The translations under genes were made by a program, and so were the position numbers. From the NCBI RefSeq assembly GCF_004799515.1, contig NZ_SSMX01000026.1, positions 1 through 64,000 on the forward strand: a DNA stretch of 64,000 bases, read 5' to 3'. Under the pieces are notes generated by a model that saw only the letters and a program-made list of their open reading frames with translations, was not told the DNA's origin and made no database searches. Positions 26,016 through 35,047 of the stretch are shown here, one piece after another. The DNA comes from Phenylobacterium sp. (GTDB lineage: Bacteria > Pseudomonadota > Alphaproteobacteria > Caulobacterales > Caulobacteraceae). The stretch's first letter is position 1; each line of letters opens with the position of its first letter.

Positions 26016-27062
26016 CTAGGCCACCGCCTTCATCAGGCGCAGCCAGAGCTGCTGGTCGAAGTCCGTGTCGGGGGTGGCCGCGCCCATCCGCACGACGATC
26101 AGCTTCTGGCTGGGGACGACGTAGAGCTTACGGTCCAGGGCGCCCAGGGCGGCCACAAGGTCGGCGGGCGCTGCGGGGATCAGCGGGCCGTCGACGCGTC
26201 GGGCGAGCGGCCTGATCGTGAAGGGGCTGCCGTTCAGCCACCAGAACCGCCCATAGGCGGGGTTGGTCGCCGAGCGGGCGAACATGGCCCGCATCCCGGC
26301 CTCGGAGGCGATGCGCTTGCCGTCGGCGGCCAAGCCGCCGTCCAGCACGATCTGGCCCAGCTTGGCGGTGTCGCGCGGGCTGGTGACCAGGCCCGTGGGG
26401 TTGTCCGCCGCTGCGAAGGCTGGCGTCTGCGGGCGCTTGCGCCAGGCGGTGTTGGTCATGCCCGCCGGCCCAGTCAGCCAGTCGTGGGTGATGGTCTCCA
26501 ACGGCTGCTTGGCGGCGGCGGCCAGGACCTTCTTGGTGATGGCGTAGACCGGGGTGTTGTAGAGGAAGACCGTTCCGGGCGGGGCGGCGTAAGCGAAGCC
26601 CTCGGTCAGGCCCGAGCTCATGGTCATCACGTCGATGACCCGGATCTTTTTCTCCTGGTCGGGCCCGGCCTTCGACCAGCCCGCGCCGATGTAGTCGGAG
26701 ACCGGCCGGGCGACATCCAGCAGGCCCTTGTCGACCGCCACGGCCGCCATCACCGAGACAAAGCTCTTCTGTTGCGAGGCGACGTCTTCCAGGAGGGCGC
26801 CCTCCGGCGTGGTCTCATAGGCGAAGAACCTAAACTGGGCGTCACCGGCCGGCGCGGGCCAGTTCTTTTCGACCACCGTCTTGCGGTCGCGGATGATCAG
26901 GAAGCCTGTGGTCTTCTGCCCACGGACATAGTCGAGCACCGCCTCCATGGCTGGCGAGGCGGTGGGCCGGGCGAGGGCCGAGAACGGGGCGGCGAGGGCG
27001 CCTGCAGCCGCCGCGCCGGCGGCTCCGGCGACGATGGTTCGGCGGGACGGGTGAACGCGCAT
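26016..27062 (-). CDS. Tat-exported serine hydrolase, beta-lactamase-related
   Basis: A 348-aa protein. The N-terminus RVHPSRRTIVAGAAGAAAAG has the twin-arginine pattern, with a signal-like hydrophobic core and an AxA site near ALA-R. The nucleophile motif is SQQK (Ser96, Lys99). YNT at 168-170 stands where Y-x-N is expected, with Tyr168 as base. GLTEGF and GPAGMTNTAW are typical of the esterase/beta-lactamase-C family. It hydrolyses a small ester or amide in the periplasm. It lies just downstream of the GntR regulator on the same strand. Confidence 0.8.
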   Translation of the reverse strand: MRVHPSRRTIVAGAAGAAAAGALAAPFSALARPTASPAMEAVLDYVRGQKTTGFLIIRDRKTVVEKNWPAPAGDAQFRFFAYETTPEGALLEDVASQQKSFVSVMAAVAVDKGLLDVARPVSDYIGAGWSKAGPDQEKKIRVIDVMTMSSGLTEGFAYAAPPGTVFLYNTPVYAITKKVLAAAAKQPLETITHDWLTGPAGMTNTAWRKRPQTPAFAAADNPTGLVTSPRDTAKLGQIVLDGGLAADGKRIASEAGMRAMFARSATNPAYGRFWWLNGSPFTIRPLARRVDGPLIPAAPADLVAALGALDRKLYVVPSQKLIVVRMGAATPDTDFDQQLWLRLMKAVA

Positions 27063-27106
27063 CTGGGCCTCCTGGTCTCGTTCTTGTTCTGGGTTTTTGG
27101 GCCGCC

Positions 27107-27865
27107 CTATCCCGCGGCGGCCTTGCGGCGGCGGGCGGCCGGCGGCTTGGCCGGCTCCTTCATGCCGAGCCCGCGGGACAGCATCAGGCGGCTGACCTCG
27201 GTCTGCATGTAGTAGAGGATGTTGCGCGCGCCCTCGGCGGCGCGGGCGGGGTCGCGGGCGGCGAGGCCTGCGCGCATGACCCGCCAGTGGTCGAAAGGCC
27301 CGGGCGGGCTGAGCGCCAGGCCCTTGTAGGAGATGTGCCAGCGGGTCTTGCGCCGGACCGCGGCGATCGCCGCCTGCGCGTCGGCGCTCGCCGTACCCGC
27401 CATCAGCCTGAAGATCACCTCGCTCTGGCGGATGAGTTCCTCGGCGGTCTCGCCGGACTCACTGGCGGCCAGGAGGGTGTCAGACTTCTCCAGGATCTCG
27501 GCCATCAGGGCCGCGGAGGCGCGGATGCAGGCGTACCGCGCCGCCACGCCGTAGAGGGCCGAGCGCAGTTCGTAGAGGTCGAACACCTCCTGCAGGGTGG
27601 TCACCGTGACGCTGGCGCCGCGGTTCGGTTCCAGGATCACCAGGCCGTCGTCCGCCAGGTTGCGCAAGGCGCGCCGCACGATCGAGCGGCCGACCTCGAA
27701 CTCCGTGCAGAGACGCGGCTCGCGCATCCACTCGCCGGGTGTCCAGACACCGTCCTGGATCTGCCGGCGCAGCCGCTCGGTGACCTCCGCCGCGGTGGGG
27801 CCGGCCGCGCGGTCGTCGCCACGCCCGCGGCCCGGGCGGCGCGGCGGCTCCTCGGCATTCCCCAT
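27107..27865 (-). CDS. GntR-family (FadR-type, FCD) transcriptional regulator
   Basis: A 252-aa protein. Start 27865 is chosen at ATG with an upstream GGTGGGG, although the frame is open to 27961. The winged helix carries VTERLRRQIQDGVWTPGEWM and CTEFEVGRSIVRRALRNLAD, then LEPNRGASV. The FCD-type ligand domain has LYELRSALYGVAARYACIRA and FDHWRVMRAGLAARDPARAA. Such regulators repress catabolic operons and are released by the substrate or its CoA ester. It is divergent from the TonB receptor cluster, and the shared intergenic region carries a phased triple repeat. Confidence 0.85.
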   Translation of the reverse strand: MGNAEEPPRRPGRGRGDDRAAGPTAAEVTERLRRQIQDGVWTPGEWMREPRLCTEFEVGRSIVRRALRNLADDGLVILEPNRGASVTVTTLQEVFDLYELRSALYGVAARYACIRASAALMAEILEKSDTLLAASESGETAEELIRQSEVIFRLMAGTASADAQAAIAAVRRKTRWHISYKGLALSPPGPFDHWRVMRAGLAARDPARAAEGARNILYYMQTEVSRLMLSRGLGMKEPAKPPAARRRKAAAG

Positions 27866-27986
27866 ACGCAAATCCCCACCAGTCGGCGCCGCGGCGCGCG
27901 GGTGCGCGCGCCGTTCGACAGCCGGTCCGCCGACTATCCGTTCGGCCCGGATGCTGCGCAATCCGCGTCGTCAGGGCAAGAGGGAT

Positions 27987-28041
27987 CGTCGCACGTCTTG
28001 ATGTAAATCGTCGTACAATATGCTTGACGACGTCGTACGAT
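27987..28041. promoter_or_regulatory. Phased direct repeats, likely GntR operator
   Basis: CGTCGTACAAT (28009-28019) and CGTCGTACGAT (28031-28041) differ at one base and are exactly 22 bp apart. A weaker copy, CGTCGCACGTC, starts at 27987, again 22 bp earlier. A perfect palindrome, TCGTACGA, lies at 28033-28040. Spacing of about two helical turns places the sites on one face of DNA between GntR and the receptor gene. TTGACG at 28024-28029 could be the -35 of the receptor promoter, but no convincing -10 follows. Confidence 0.55.
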
Positions 28042-28096
28042 CCGATGAAGCATGACCTCAAATAAGCAGCTTGAGCTGCCATAAAGGGAGGGTTTC

Positions 28097-30466
28097 ATGC
28101 GTCATCTTTTCCGGTCAGCGGCCGTGTTCGCGCTCGCCGTCGCCAGCGCCGCCGTCGCCGTTCCCGCCCTGGCGCAGACCGCCAGCGGCGCGCCGAAGAG
28201 CGGGGCCGCCGCCGACACGTCCACGCCCGTCCTCGACGAGCTGGTGGTCACGGCCACCAAGCGCGAGGAGAGCCTTCGCGACATCCCGATGACCGTCTCG
28301 GCGGTGACCGCCAATCAGCTGACGGCGACCGGTCCGGTGGAGAGCACCGGCGACCTGTTGCGCACCATCCCGGGCGTCCGCTTCAACAACCTGCAGGCCC
28401 CGAACCTCAGCGAAATCTCGATCCGCGGCTCCGGCACCGAGCGGGCGACCGGCGCGGACTCGGGCGTCGGCCTGTTCGTCAACGGCGCCTATGCGGGCTC
28501 ATCGACCCTGGGCGGCCGCAGCTTCAAGAACATCGACTTCTTCGACCTCGACCGCGTCGAGGTGCTGGAGGGGCCGCAGAGCGCCCTCTACGGCCGCAAC
28601 GCCGAGTTCGGGGTGGTCAACATCGTCCTGGCCAAGCCGAAGTTCGAGGACTCCGGCTACGTCGACGAGACCTACACGGACAAGCTCGACCAGAACCGGC
28701 TCATCGCGGTGGGCAACTACGCCTTCAACGACGAGTTGGCGATCCGCCTGGGCGCGGAGGCGATCGGCCAGACCGGCGGTTTCTACCTCAACCCCGACGA
28801 CAACAAGTACTACGACCAGACCAACGGCTGGCTGGGCCGCGGCCAAATCCGCTACAAGCACGGCCCGCTCGATGTGGACCTCCTGGTCGACGCCCAGGAC
28901 CTGAAGCTGCCGACCTTCGTCAGCGGCCTGGCGATCGCGCCGGGTACGGTCACGGCGGTGCCGCTCGGCTACACCTCCAGCCGCTTCAGCGTGCCCAGCA
29001 ACGGCATCAACGACACCGAGCAGCGGGTGCAGCGCGCCCAGCTGCTGACCGATCTGGACCTGGGCTGGGCGACCCTCACATCGACCACCATGCTGACCCA
29101 TTCCACCTCGCTGCAGTGGTACGGCGCGGCGATCGACCTGGGCATCGAGGGGCAGCTGCAGAATCTGGGCGAGGCGGGCGTCTATCCGCTGTCGCAGGTC
29201 CACACCGGCGCCAAGGACCGGACCTATTACGAGGACCTGCACCTGGGAGGCACGACGCTCAACAGCAGCCTCGACTGGCTGGCCGGCATCGAGCTCATGG
29301 ACCAGCACGACAGCAATCTGCTGACAGTCGCCACCTCGCCCTGCGCATTGACCGCCACCGCGAGCATCTGCGGCGGCACGCCGTCGGCGCCGGTGTGCTA
29401 CGCGTTGACGCCGGCGGCCAAGCCCTGCCCGACGCCGTTCCCGGCGGCTTTCGGCACCGTCAGCTTCACGCCGGAGCGCTACAACTCCGAGGCCGCCTAC
29501 GGCTCGCTCCGCTACAAGGTCGGCAAGTTCACACTCAGCGGCGAGCTGCGCTACACCAACGACCTGAAGAACGCGACGCAGTACCCCTCGGCGCTGTTCA
29601 CCAACGTCCCCGGCAAGACCAGCGCCTTCAAGTTCGCCGCCGACAGGACCAACTACGCGGCGACCATCAGCTACAAGCTGCCGGGGCCGTGGGATGACAT
29701 GCTCTACGTCAAAACCGGCACCGGCTACCGCGCCGGCGGCGTCAACAGCGGTACGTCCACGCCCGTGGCGCCGATCCCGTTCCGGCCGTCCTACGGCGAC
29801 GAGGACACGACCAGCTACGAGGTTGGCTTCAAGGGCAACATCACCTCGCACATCTACGTCACCCTCGACGGCTATATGTCGGACACCCAGAACGCCATCA
29901 CCGTCATCAACGATGGCTGTGCGGTGACCAACATCTGCGGCCAGGCCGCGACGATCTTCAACATCAACGGCGGCACCATCCACGCCAACGGCATCGAGGC
30001 GGCGATCAACGGCCACTTCGAGGTGGCCGGCGGTCCCTTGGACGTCAGCGTGAACGGCGCCAACCAGCATGCCCATTTCGTCGCCGTGGACGGGACATAT
30101 GCGGGCCTGCCGATCGTGGGTTCCACGGTGGCGCAGATCCCCGAATGGACCAGCTCGGCGACGCTCGACTACAAGCACGCGATCACCGGCGCCGTAGATG
30201 GCTTCTTCCACGTGACCTACAACGGCCAGAGCGGCGGCGGGCAGGACACGGTGACCTCGGCCGCGCCCTTCATTCCCATGTCCAGCATCACCGACGTCAG
30301 CCTGCGCACCGGCGTCGACTACAAGAAGTTCGAGGTCGCGATCTTCGTCCAGAACCTGACCGATCAGACCTACAAGCTTCTGATCCTGCAGGCCGCCGGA
30401 GTGACCAACGCCGTCCGCTACAACCAGCCGCGGACGGTCGGCCTCAACGTAGTCTACCACTGGTAG
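28097..30466 (+). CDS. TonB-dependent outer membrane receptor
   Basis: A 789-aa receptor. The signal peptide is followed by ALAQ, then a TonB-box-like segment (LDELVVTATKREESLRDIPM). The plug domain is at about 60-165, with IRGSGTERATGADSGVGLFV and VEVLEGPQSALYGRNAEFGV. The beta barrel ends in the family pattern (RTVGLNVVYHW, terminal aromatic). It uses TonB energy to import a bulky substrate. AAGGGAGG precedes the start. It is first in a cluster with an M28-like protein, acyl-CoA ligase and DUF3089 hydrolase, so its substrate is probably an organic compound rather than a siderophore. Confidence 0.93.
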   Translation: MRHLFRSAAVFALAVASAAVAVPALAQTASGAPKSGAAADTSTPVLDELVVTATKREESLRDIPMTVSAVTANQLTATGPVESTGDLLRTIPGVRFNNLQAPNLSEISIRGSGTERATGADSGVGLFVNGAYAGSSTLGGRSFKNIDFFDLDRVEVLEGPQSALYGRNAEFGVVNIVLAKPKFEDSGYVDETYTDKLDQNRLIAVGNYAFNDELAIRLGAEAIGQTGGFYLNPDDNKYYDQTNGWLGRGQIRYKHGPLDVDLLVDAQDLKLPTFVSGLAIAPGTVTAVPLGYTSSRFSVPSNGINDTEQRVQRAQLLTDLDLGWATLTSTTMLTHSTSLQWYGAAIDLGIEGQLQNLGEAGVYPLSQVHTGAKDRTYYEDLHLGGTTLNSSLDWLAGIELMDQHDSNLLTVATSPCALTATASICGGTPSAPVCYALTPAAKPCPTPFPAAFGTVSFTPERYNSEAAYGSLRYKVGKFTLSGELRYTNDLKNATQYPSALFTNVPGKTSAFKFAADRTNYAATISYKLPGPWDDMLYVKTGTGYRAGGVNSGTSTPVAPIPFRPSYGDEDTTSYEVGFKGNITSHIYVTLDGYMSDTQNAITVINDGCAVTNICGQAATIFNINGGTIHANGIEAAINGHFEVAGGPLDVSVNGANQHAHFVAVDGTYAGLPIVGSTVAQIPEWTSSATLDYKHAITGAVDGFFHVTYNGQSGGGQDTVTSAAPFIPMSSITDVSLRTGVDYKKFEVAIFVQNLTDQTYKLLILQAAGVTNAVRYNQPRTVGLNVVYHW

Positions 30467-30493
30467 GCGCAGGGCGGCAGGAAGGGCTTTCGC

Positions 30494-31810
30494 ATGATCC
30501 CGTCGCGCCGTGGTCTTCTAGGGGGCGCAGGCCTGCTGGGCCTGGCCGCCGCCGGCCCGACCGCCGCCATGGCGGCGGCTGCGAGGGCCGGCGCGGCGGA
30601 TCTGCAGGCGACGCTGGAGCGCTACTTCGCCTTCGGGTCGAAGGCTTCCGGCGGTCGTGGCGACGAGGCTTGCGGGGCCTGGCTGGAGGGCGAGCTGACC
30701 CGGGCGGGCTACGCCTGCCGCCGCCAGGCCTTCGAGATCCCGTTCTTCGAGGCGCGGCAGGCGACGCTGGCCTGCGGCGAGGTCCGGGCCTCGGTGATCC
30801 CGCAGGCTGTCGTCGCGCCGACCGGGCCGCAGGGCCTGAGCGCGCCGCTGCGCCTGGCGTCCTTGCCCGGGGACCTCACGGGTTCGATCGCCCTCGTCGT
30901 GCTGCCCTACAAGCGCTGGATCGCCCTGGCGGACCCGGAGGCTTCGCGGCCGCTGGCCCAGGCGATCGCCCGCGGCGCCGCCGGCGCGGTGCTGGTGACC
31001 ACCGGGCCTACCGGCGAGGCGATCGCGCTGAACGTCTCCCCGCGCCAGCCGCCCCTGCAGAAGCCGGTGGCGGTCCTGGCGCCGAAGGACGCCGCGCCGT
31101 TCCTGGCCGCCGCCGCCGAGGGGCGGGCCGCGAGCTTGACCCTCGACGGCCGCGGCGGGCGGCGGTCGGCCTTCAACCTCATCGCCCACCTGGACCGCAA
31201 GGCGGCGAAGACGGTGGTCGTCTCCACGCCGCGCTCCGGCTGGTTCGGCTGCGCGGCCGAGCGCGGGTCGGGCCTGGCGGTCTGGCTTTGGCTCGCCCGC
31301 AGGCTTGCCCAGAAAACGGCTGGAGCCCCCCCTGACGCGAACCTGGAGTTCCTCGCCACCAGCGGCCACGAATATCAGTACTTCGGCGGCGAGGAATATC
31401 TGGCCCACGCTGCGCCGCCGCCCGCGGCGACTCGGCTGTGGGTCCACATCGGGGCGAGTGCGGCGGCCCGCGACTGGCACGAGCTGGGGCCCCGGCTGCT
31501 GCCCTTGCCCAGCGCCGACGCCCAGCGCGTCCTGACCGCCACGGCCGACCTCCTGCCGTCGACCCGCCAGGCCTTCCAGGGCATTCCCGGTCTCGAAGCG
31601 ACCTATCTGGCGGACAAGGCCATGGCCGGCGGCGAGCTCACCAATGTCATGAACGCCGGCTACGGGACGGCGATCGGTCTCTATGGGGTGCATCGCTATT
31701 TCCACACGGCCGCCGACGACCTGCACTGCGTGTCCGGTGAGCTGGTCTGGCCGGTGGCCGCCGCCTTCGAAGCCGCCATCGCCGCCGCCCTGAAGCCGAC
31801 GCCCCGCTGA
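30494..31810 (+). CDS. M28 peptidase-like protein with PA domain; metal site degenerate
   Basis: A 438-aa protein with a twin-arginine-like signal (MIPSRRGLLGGAGLLGLAAA). Residues about 95-215 resemble a protease-associated insertion. The rest follows the M28 fold order, but expected ligands are changed. The first His-x-Asp site is STPRSGWFGC. The bridging Asp region is ERGSGLAVWL. The Glu-Glu region is SGHEYQYFGGEEY. The last His is retained in RYFHTAADDL. It may bind rather than cleave, or use altered ligands; a conserved alternative subfamily is possible. It is 27 bases after the receptor stop. Confidence 0.65.
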   Translation: MIPSRRGLLGGAGLLGLAAAGPTAAMAAAARAGAADLQATLERYFAFGSKASGGRGDEACGAWLEGELTRAGYACRRQAFEIPFFEARQATLACGEVRASVIPQAVVAPTGPQGLSAPLRLASLPGDLTGSIALVVLPYKRWIALADPEASRPLAQAIARGAAGAVLVTTGPTGEAIALNVSPRQPPLQKPVAVLAPKDAAPFLAAAAEGRAASLTLDGRGGRRSAFNLIAHLDRKAAKTVVVSTPRSGWFGCAAERGSGLAVWLWLARRLAQKTAGAPPDANLEFLATSGHEYQYFGGEEYLAHAAPPPAATRLWVHIGASAAARDWHELGPRLLPLPSADAQRVLTATADLLPSTRQAFQGIPGLEATYLADKAMAGGELTNVMNAGYGTAIGLYGVHRYFHTAADDLHCVSGELVWPVAAAFEAAIAAALKPTPR

Positions 31811-31822
31811 CCGTCCTCCCCT

Positions 31823-31862
31823 GGGCCGCCGCGCCGCCCCCTCGGCCGGCGGCCCCGTTTTC
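31823..31862 (+). terminator. Terminator-like hairpin before the acyl-CoA ligase
   Basis: GGGCCGCCG (31823-31831) pairs with CGGCGGCCC (31847-31855), followed by CGTTTTC. The T tract is short, so it may attenuate rather than stop transcription of the downstream ligase. Confidence 0.4.
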
Positions 31863-31881
31863 GTAAGAGCCGCGTAAGTTC

Positions 31882-33480
31882 ATGCAGACCTACAGCCTCA
31901 CCGTGGACAAGTTCCTCGACCACGCCGCCAAGTGGCGCCCCCACGGCGAGGTGGTCACCGCCGAGACCGGCGGGCCGGCGCGGCGCATCGGCTACGCGGC
32001 CTTGCGGGCCCGCAGCCAGCGGCTGTCCGGGGCGCTGGCGGCGCTCGGCCTGGCGTTCGGCGACCGCGTCGGCACGCTCGCCTGGAACACCCAGCATCAC
32101 CTGGAAATGTACTATGCGGCGATGGGCGCGGGCCTGGTCTGCCACACGCTCAACCCGCGGCTGACGGCGGAGCACCTGGCCGCCATGGTCAACGAGGCGG
32201 AGGACCGGGTGCTGGCGGTGGCGGCCAATCTCCTGCCGCTGGCCGGCGAACTTCAGGCGCTCTGCCCGGGGCTGGAGCACCTGATCGTCATGGACGCCGC
32301 GCCCGAGGCCAGCCTGCCGGACGGCCGGGCGCGGGTCTGGGCCTACGAAGAGCTGCTGGAGGCCCACGGCGCCGAGGCGGTCTGGGGCGGCTTCTCCGAG
32401 GAATCGCCCGCGGGCCTCTGCTACACCTCCGGCACCACCGGGCGGCCGAAGGGCGTGCTCTACACCCACCGCTCCAACTACCTGCACACCCTGCGGGCTT
32501 TGCAGGCGGACGCCTTCGCGATCACCGGCGAGGACGCGGTGCTGGTGGCCGTGCCCATGTTCCACGCCAACGCCTGGGGCCTGCCGTTCGCGGTCCCGGC
32601 GGTCGGGGCGAAGCTGGTGCTGCCCGGCCGCCAGGCGGACGGCGCCAGTCTCGCGGCCCTGATGCGCGCCGAAGCGGCGAGCATCGTTGTCGGCGTCCAG
32701 ACCGTCTGGCTAGGCGTGGCGGACCACCTGGAGGCCACGGGCGGATCGCTGCCGGACCTGAAGCGGGTGGTCATCGGCGGCTCCTACTGTCCCGAGGCGC
32801 TGATCCGCCGCCTCGAAGCCGTCCTGGGGGCCGAGGTGCAGACCACCTGGGGCATGACCGAGTTGTCGCCGCTGGGCACGGTGGCGACGCCGGGGGCGCG
32901 TTCCGCGGCGCCGGACGCCGGGCGGCCGGTCCTGGGCCTTGACCTCAACCTCACCGACGCCGAGGGCGTGAGCCTGCCCGAACAGCGCGGGGTGGTCGGC
33001 CATCTGAAGGTGAGGGGCCAAAGCGTCGTCGACCGCTACTTCAAGGCCGAAGCCGACGCGGTGGACGCGGACGGCTGGTTCGACACCGGAGACCTCGCCT
33101 CCATCGACGCCGAGGGCAATCTGACCATCTGCGGGCGGTCGAAGGACCTCATCAAGTCCGGCGGCGAATGGATCAACCCGGCGGAGATCGAGGCGATCGT
33201 CGGGCGCGATCCGGCGGTGGCGCAGGTCGCGGTGATCGCGCGGGCCGATCCCAAGTGGGGCGAGCGGCCGGTGCTGATCGTCGAGCCGCGCAGGGACCAG
33301 GCGATCGAGGACGCCGACCTCGTGGCCCTGCTGCGCGGCAAGGTGGCCGACTGGTGGCTGCCGGACCGGGTCGTGCAGGTGGCCGCCATGCCCGTCGCCG
33401 CCACGGGCAAGATCGACAAGATGCGGCTGCGCGCCGACTACGGCGGCGGTGAGCAGTTCGAAGGCGAGTGTTCCGTCTGA
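31882..33480 (+). CDS. Acyl-CoA synthetase (AMP-binding, FadD-like)
   Basis: A 532-aa ANL-superfamily enzyme activating a carboxylate to its acyl-CoA via acyl-AMP. A3 motif LCYTSGTTGRPKGVLYTHRS and A5 TTWGMTELSP are present. The A7 to A8 region reads DGWFDTGDLASIDAEGNLTI, then GRSKDLIKSGGEWINPAEIE. The catalytic Lys is in ATGKIDKMRLR. Length and motifs fit medium- or long-chain fatty-acyl-CoA ligases. It probably feeds the substrate taken up by the receptor into CoA thioester metabolism. The DUF3089 gene follows, with only 62 bases between the stop and the chosen downstream start. Confidence 0.9.
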   Translation: MQTYSLTVDKFLDHAAKWRPHGEVVTAETGGPARRIGYAALRARSQRLSGALAALGLAFGDRVGTLAWNTQHHLEMYYAAMGAGLVCHTLNPRLTAEHLAAMVNEAEDRVLAVAANLLPLAGELQALCPGLEHLIVMDAAPEASLPDGRARVWAYEELLEAHGAEAVWGGFSEESPAGLCYTSGTTGRPKGVLYTHRSNYLHTLRALQADAFAITGEDAVLVAVPMFHANAWGLPFAVPAVGAKLVLPGRQADGASLAALMRAEAASIVVGVQTVWLGVADHLEATGGSLPDLKRVVIGGSYCPEALIRRLEAVLGAEVQTTWGMTELSPLGTVATPGARSAAPDAGRPVLGLDLNLTDAEGVSLPEQRGVVGHLKVRGQSVVDRYFKAEADAVDADGWFDTGDLASIDAEGNLTICGRSKDLIKSGGEWINPAEIEAIVGRDPAVAQVAVIARADPKWGERPVLIVEPRRDQAIEDADLVALLRGKVADWWLPDRVVQVAAMPVAATGKIDKMRLRADYGGGEQFEGECSV

Positions 33481-33542
33481 CGGGTTCCCGAACCCGGCCG
33501 CGGGCTCTAGCTTCAGCGCAACAGGACGACGGGGAGACGATC

Positions 33543-34781
33543 ATGGGCGGCGCTGCACACCTCAATCGCCGGGCGCGGCGATGGCCTTCGGCTTCCGGGA
33601 TCGCCGGCGCGTTTGCGCTGGCGCTCGCCGTCTGGAGTCCAGCGATGGCGCAGCCGTCGCTGCTGACGCCGCAGGGGCGGCCGGACTATGCGAACCCAGC
33701 GACCTGGCTCTGCCGGCCCGACTTGACGGACAACAGGTGCAAGGTCGACCTCGACGCCACGGTGATCGCGCCAAGCGGGGCGATGTCGATCGAGAAGTTC
33801 GCGGCGGCCAAGGCGCCCAAGATCGACTGCTTCTTCGTCTATCCGACGGTCTCGAAGGATCCGGGCTGGCAGTCGGACCTGACCCCCGACGACATGGAAT
33901 GGGACGACATCCGCATCCAGTTCGCGCGCTTCGGAAAGGTCTGCCGCCAGTTCGCGCCCATGTACCGCCAGGGCACCTTGACGGCCCTGCGCTATCCATC
34001 CGGCGGCCCAAAGCCGGTCGGCGAGCGGCCCGCGCCCGGCGTCGGCGGGTACAACGATGTGGTCGACGCCTGGAACTGGTACCTGGCCCACGAGAACAAG
34101 GGCCGCGGCGTGGTCCTGATCGGCCACAGCCAGGGCGCGGCGATGGTCGAGCGGCTGATCGCCCAGGAGATCGACGGCAAGCCGGTCCAGAAACAGCTCG
34201 TCTCGGCGGTGATCCTGGGCTCCGCGGTGATGGTCCCGCCCGGCCAGGACGTTGGCGGGACCTTCAAGTCGATCCGGCTGTGCCACGCGGACGACCAGGT
34301 GGGCTGCGTGATCACCTACGCCTCGTTCCGCGACCGGGTCCCGCCGCCGGAGTCCTCGCGCTTCGGCCGCGCCCGCGACGGCCTACAGGCCGCCTGCACC
34401 AATCCGGCCAACCTGAAGGGCGGCTCAGGCGCGCCGGAGTCCTACTTCCTCACCAAGGGGTTCCTGAACGGCTCGGGCGGCGACGCCCAGCCGCCGTGGA
34501 CACGCCCGGCCCGCCCGATCTCCACGCCGTTCGTGAAGACGCCGGGGCTGGTCTCCACCCAGTGCGTGACCAAGGGCGAGTTCACCTATCTGGCGGTGCA
34601 CGTGAACCCGAACCCCAAGGGTCACCGGACCGACGAGCTGGGCGGCCAGATCCTGCGCCACACTGGCGTCGATGCGTCCTGGGGCCTGCACCTCATCGAC
34701 GTCGACCACTCGATGGGCACGCTGAACCGCGTCGTGGCCAGTCAGGGCGCCGCCTACGAACGCGGGGTCGCGGCGCGCTGA
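33543..34781 (+). CDS. DUF3089 exported alpha/beta hydrolase-like protein
   Basis: A 412-aa protein. Start 33543 is chosen because GGGGAGAC precedes it and a signal peptide follows (GIAGAFALALAVWSPAMA). Family hallmarks: DYANPATWLCRP, IDCFFVYPTVSKD, FARFGKVCRQFAPMYRQGTL, and the nucleophile elbow LIGHSQGAAM. It ends with LHLIDVDHSMGTLNRVV. Cys residues suggest disulfides. It is a probable ester hydrolase acting outside the cytosol. Within the cluster it could release the acid later activated by the CoA ligase; this is an inference. Confidence 0.85.
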   Translation: MGGAAHLNRRARRWPSASGIAGAFALALAVWSPAMAQPSLLTPQGRPDYANPATWLCRPDLTDNRCKVDLDATVIAPSGAMSIEKFAAAKAPKIDCFFVYPTVSKDPGWQSDLTPDDMEWDDIRIQFARFGKVCRQFAPMYRQGTLTALRYPSGGPKPVGERPAPGVGGYNDVVDAWNWYLAHENKGRGVVLIGHSQGAAMVERLIAQEIDGKPVQKQLVSAVILGSAVMVPPGQDVGGTFKSIRLCHADDQVGCVITYASFRDRVPPPESSRFGRARDGLQAACTNPANLKGGSGAPESYFLTKGFLNGSGGDAQPPWTRPARPISTPFVKTPGLVSTQCVTKGEFTYLAVHVNPNPKGHRTDELGGQILRHTGVDASWGLHLIDVDHSMGTLNRVVASQGAAYERGVAAR

Positions 34782-34895
34782 CACGATGAGAAGCCGGCGA
34801 GGCGCCGCACTTTTCTTCGGTATGGAAACCCGCTAGGAAGACCGCCTCGATCCGCTGGTTGGTGACCTTTGCGCCTCCAAGGCCTGAAAGCCTCG

Positions 34896-34940
34896 ATGAT
34901 GATTACCACCGTCCAGACGGACCGGGGCGATCGCGCGTGA
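34896..34940 (+). CDS. Candidate leader peptide (MMITTVQTDRGDRA)
   Basis: A 14-codon ORF ending in TGA at 34938-34940, about 33 bases before the terminator hairpin. It begins Ile-Thr-Thr-Val and ends near the GGGG segment (34924-34927). CGGGG there could pair with CCCCG of the terminator 5' arm (5 bp), as in amino-acid attenuators. The ribosome site is weak and the peptide is not strongly enriched in one amino acid. Confidence 0.35.
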   Translation: MMITTVQTDRGDRA

Positions 34941-34972
34941 GCTGACAACCACCACGATCGAGAGAACAGCCA

Positions 34973-35002
34973 CCCCGCTCCGGTTCCGGATGCGGGGTTT
35001 TT
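34973..35002 (+). terminator. Strong intrinsic terminator or attenuator
   Basis: CCCCGCTCCGG (34973-34983) pairs with CCGGATGCGGGG (34986-34997, one bulged T). TTTTT follows at 34998-35002. It could end the upstream DUF3089 transcript. Its position 46 bases before two small genes, after a leader-like ORF, also fits attenuation. Confidence 0.65.
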
Positions 35003-35047
35003 CATGGCCTGCGTCCTGGACCTTAGATCTCACCAGGACCGATACCG

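Noticed and set aside
28024..28052. Full promoter for the first TonB receptor
   Set aside because: TTGACG is present but no acceptable -10 at 16-18 bases.
28499..30460. 653-aa minus-strand frame over the first TonB receptor
   Set aside because: Shadow of the receptor; no domain pattern.
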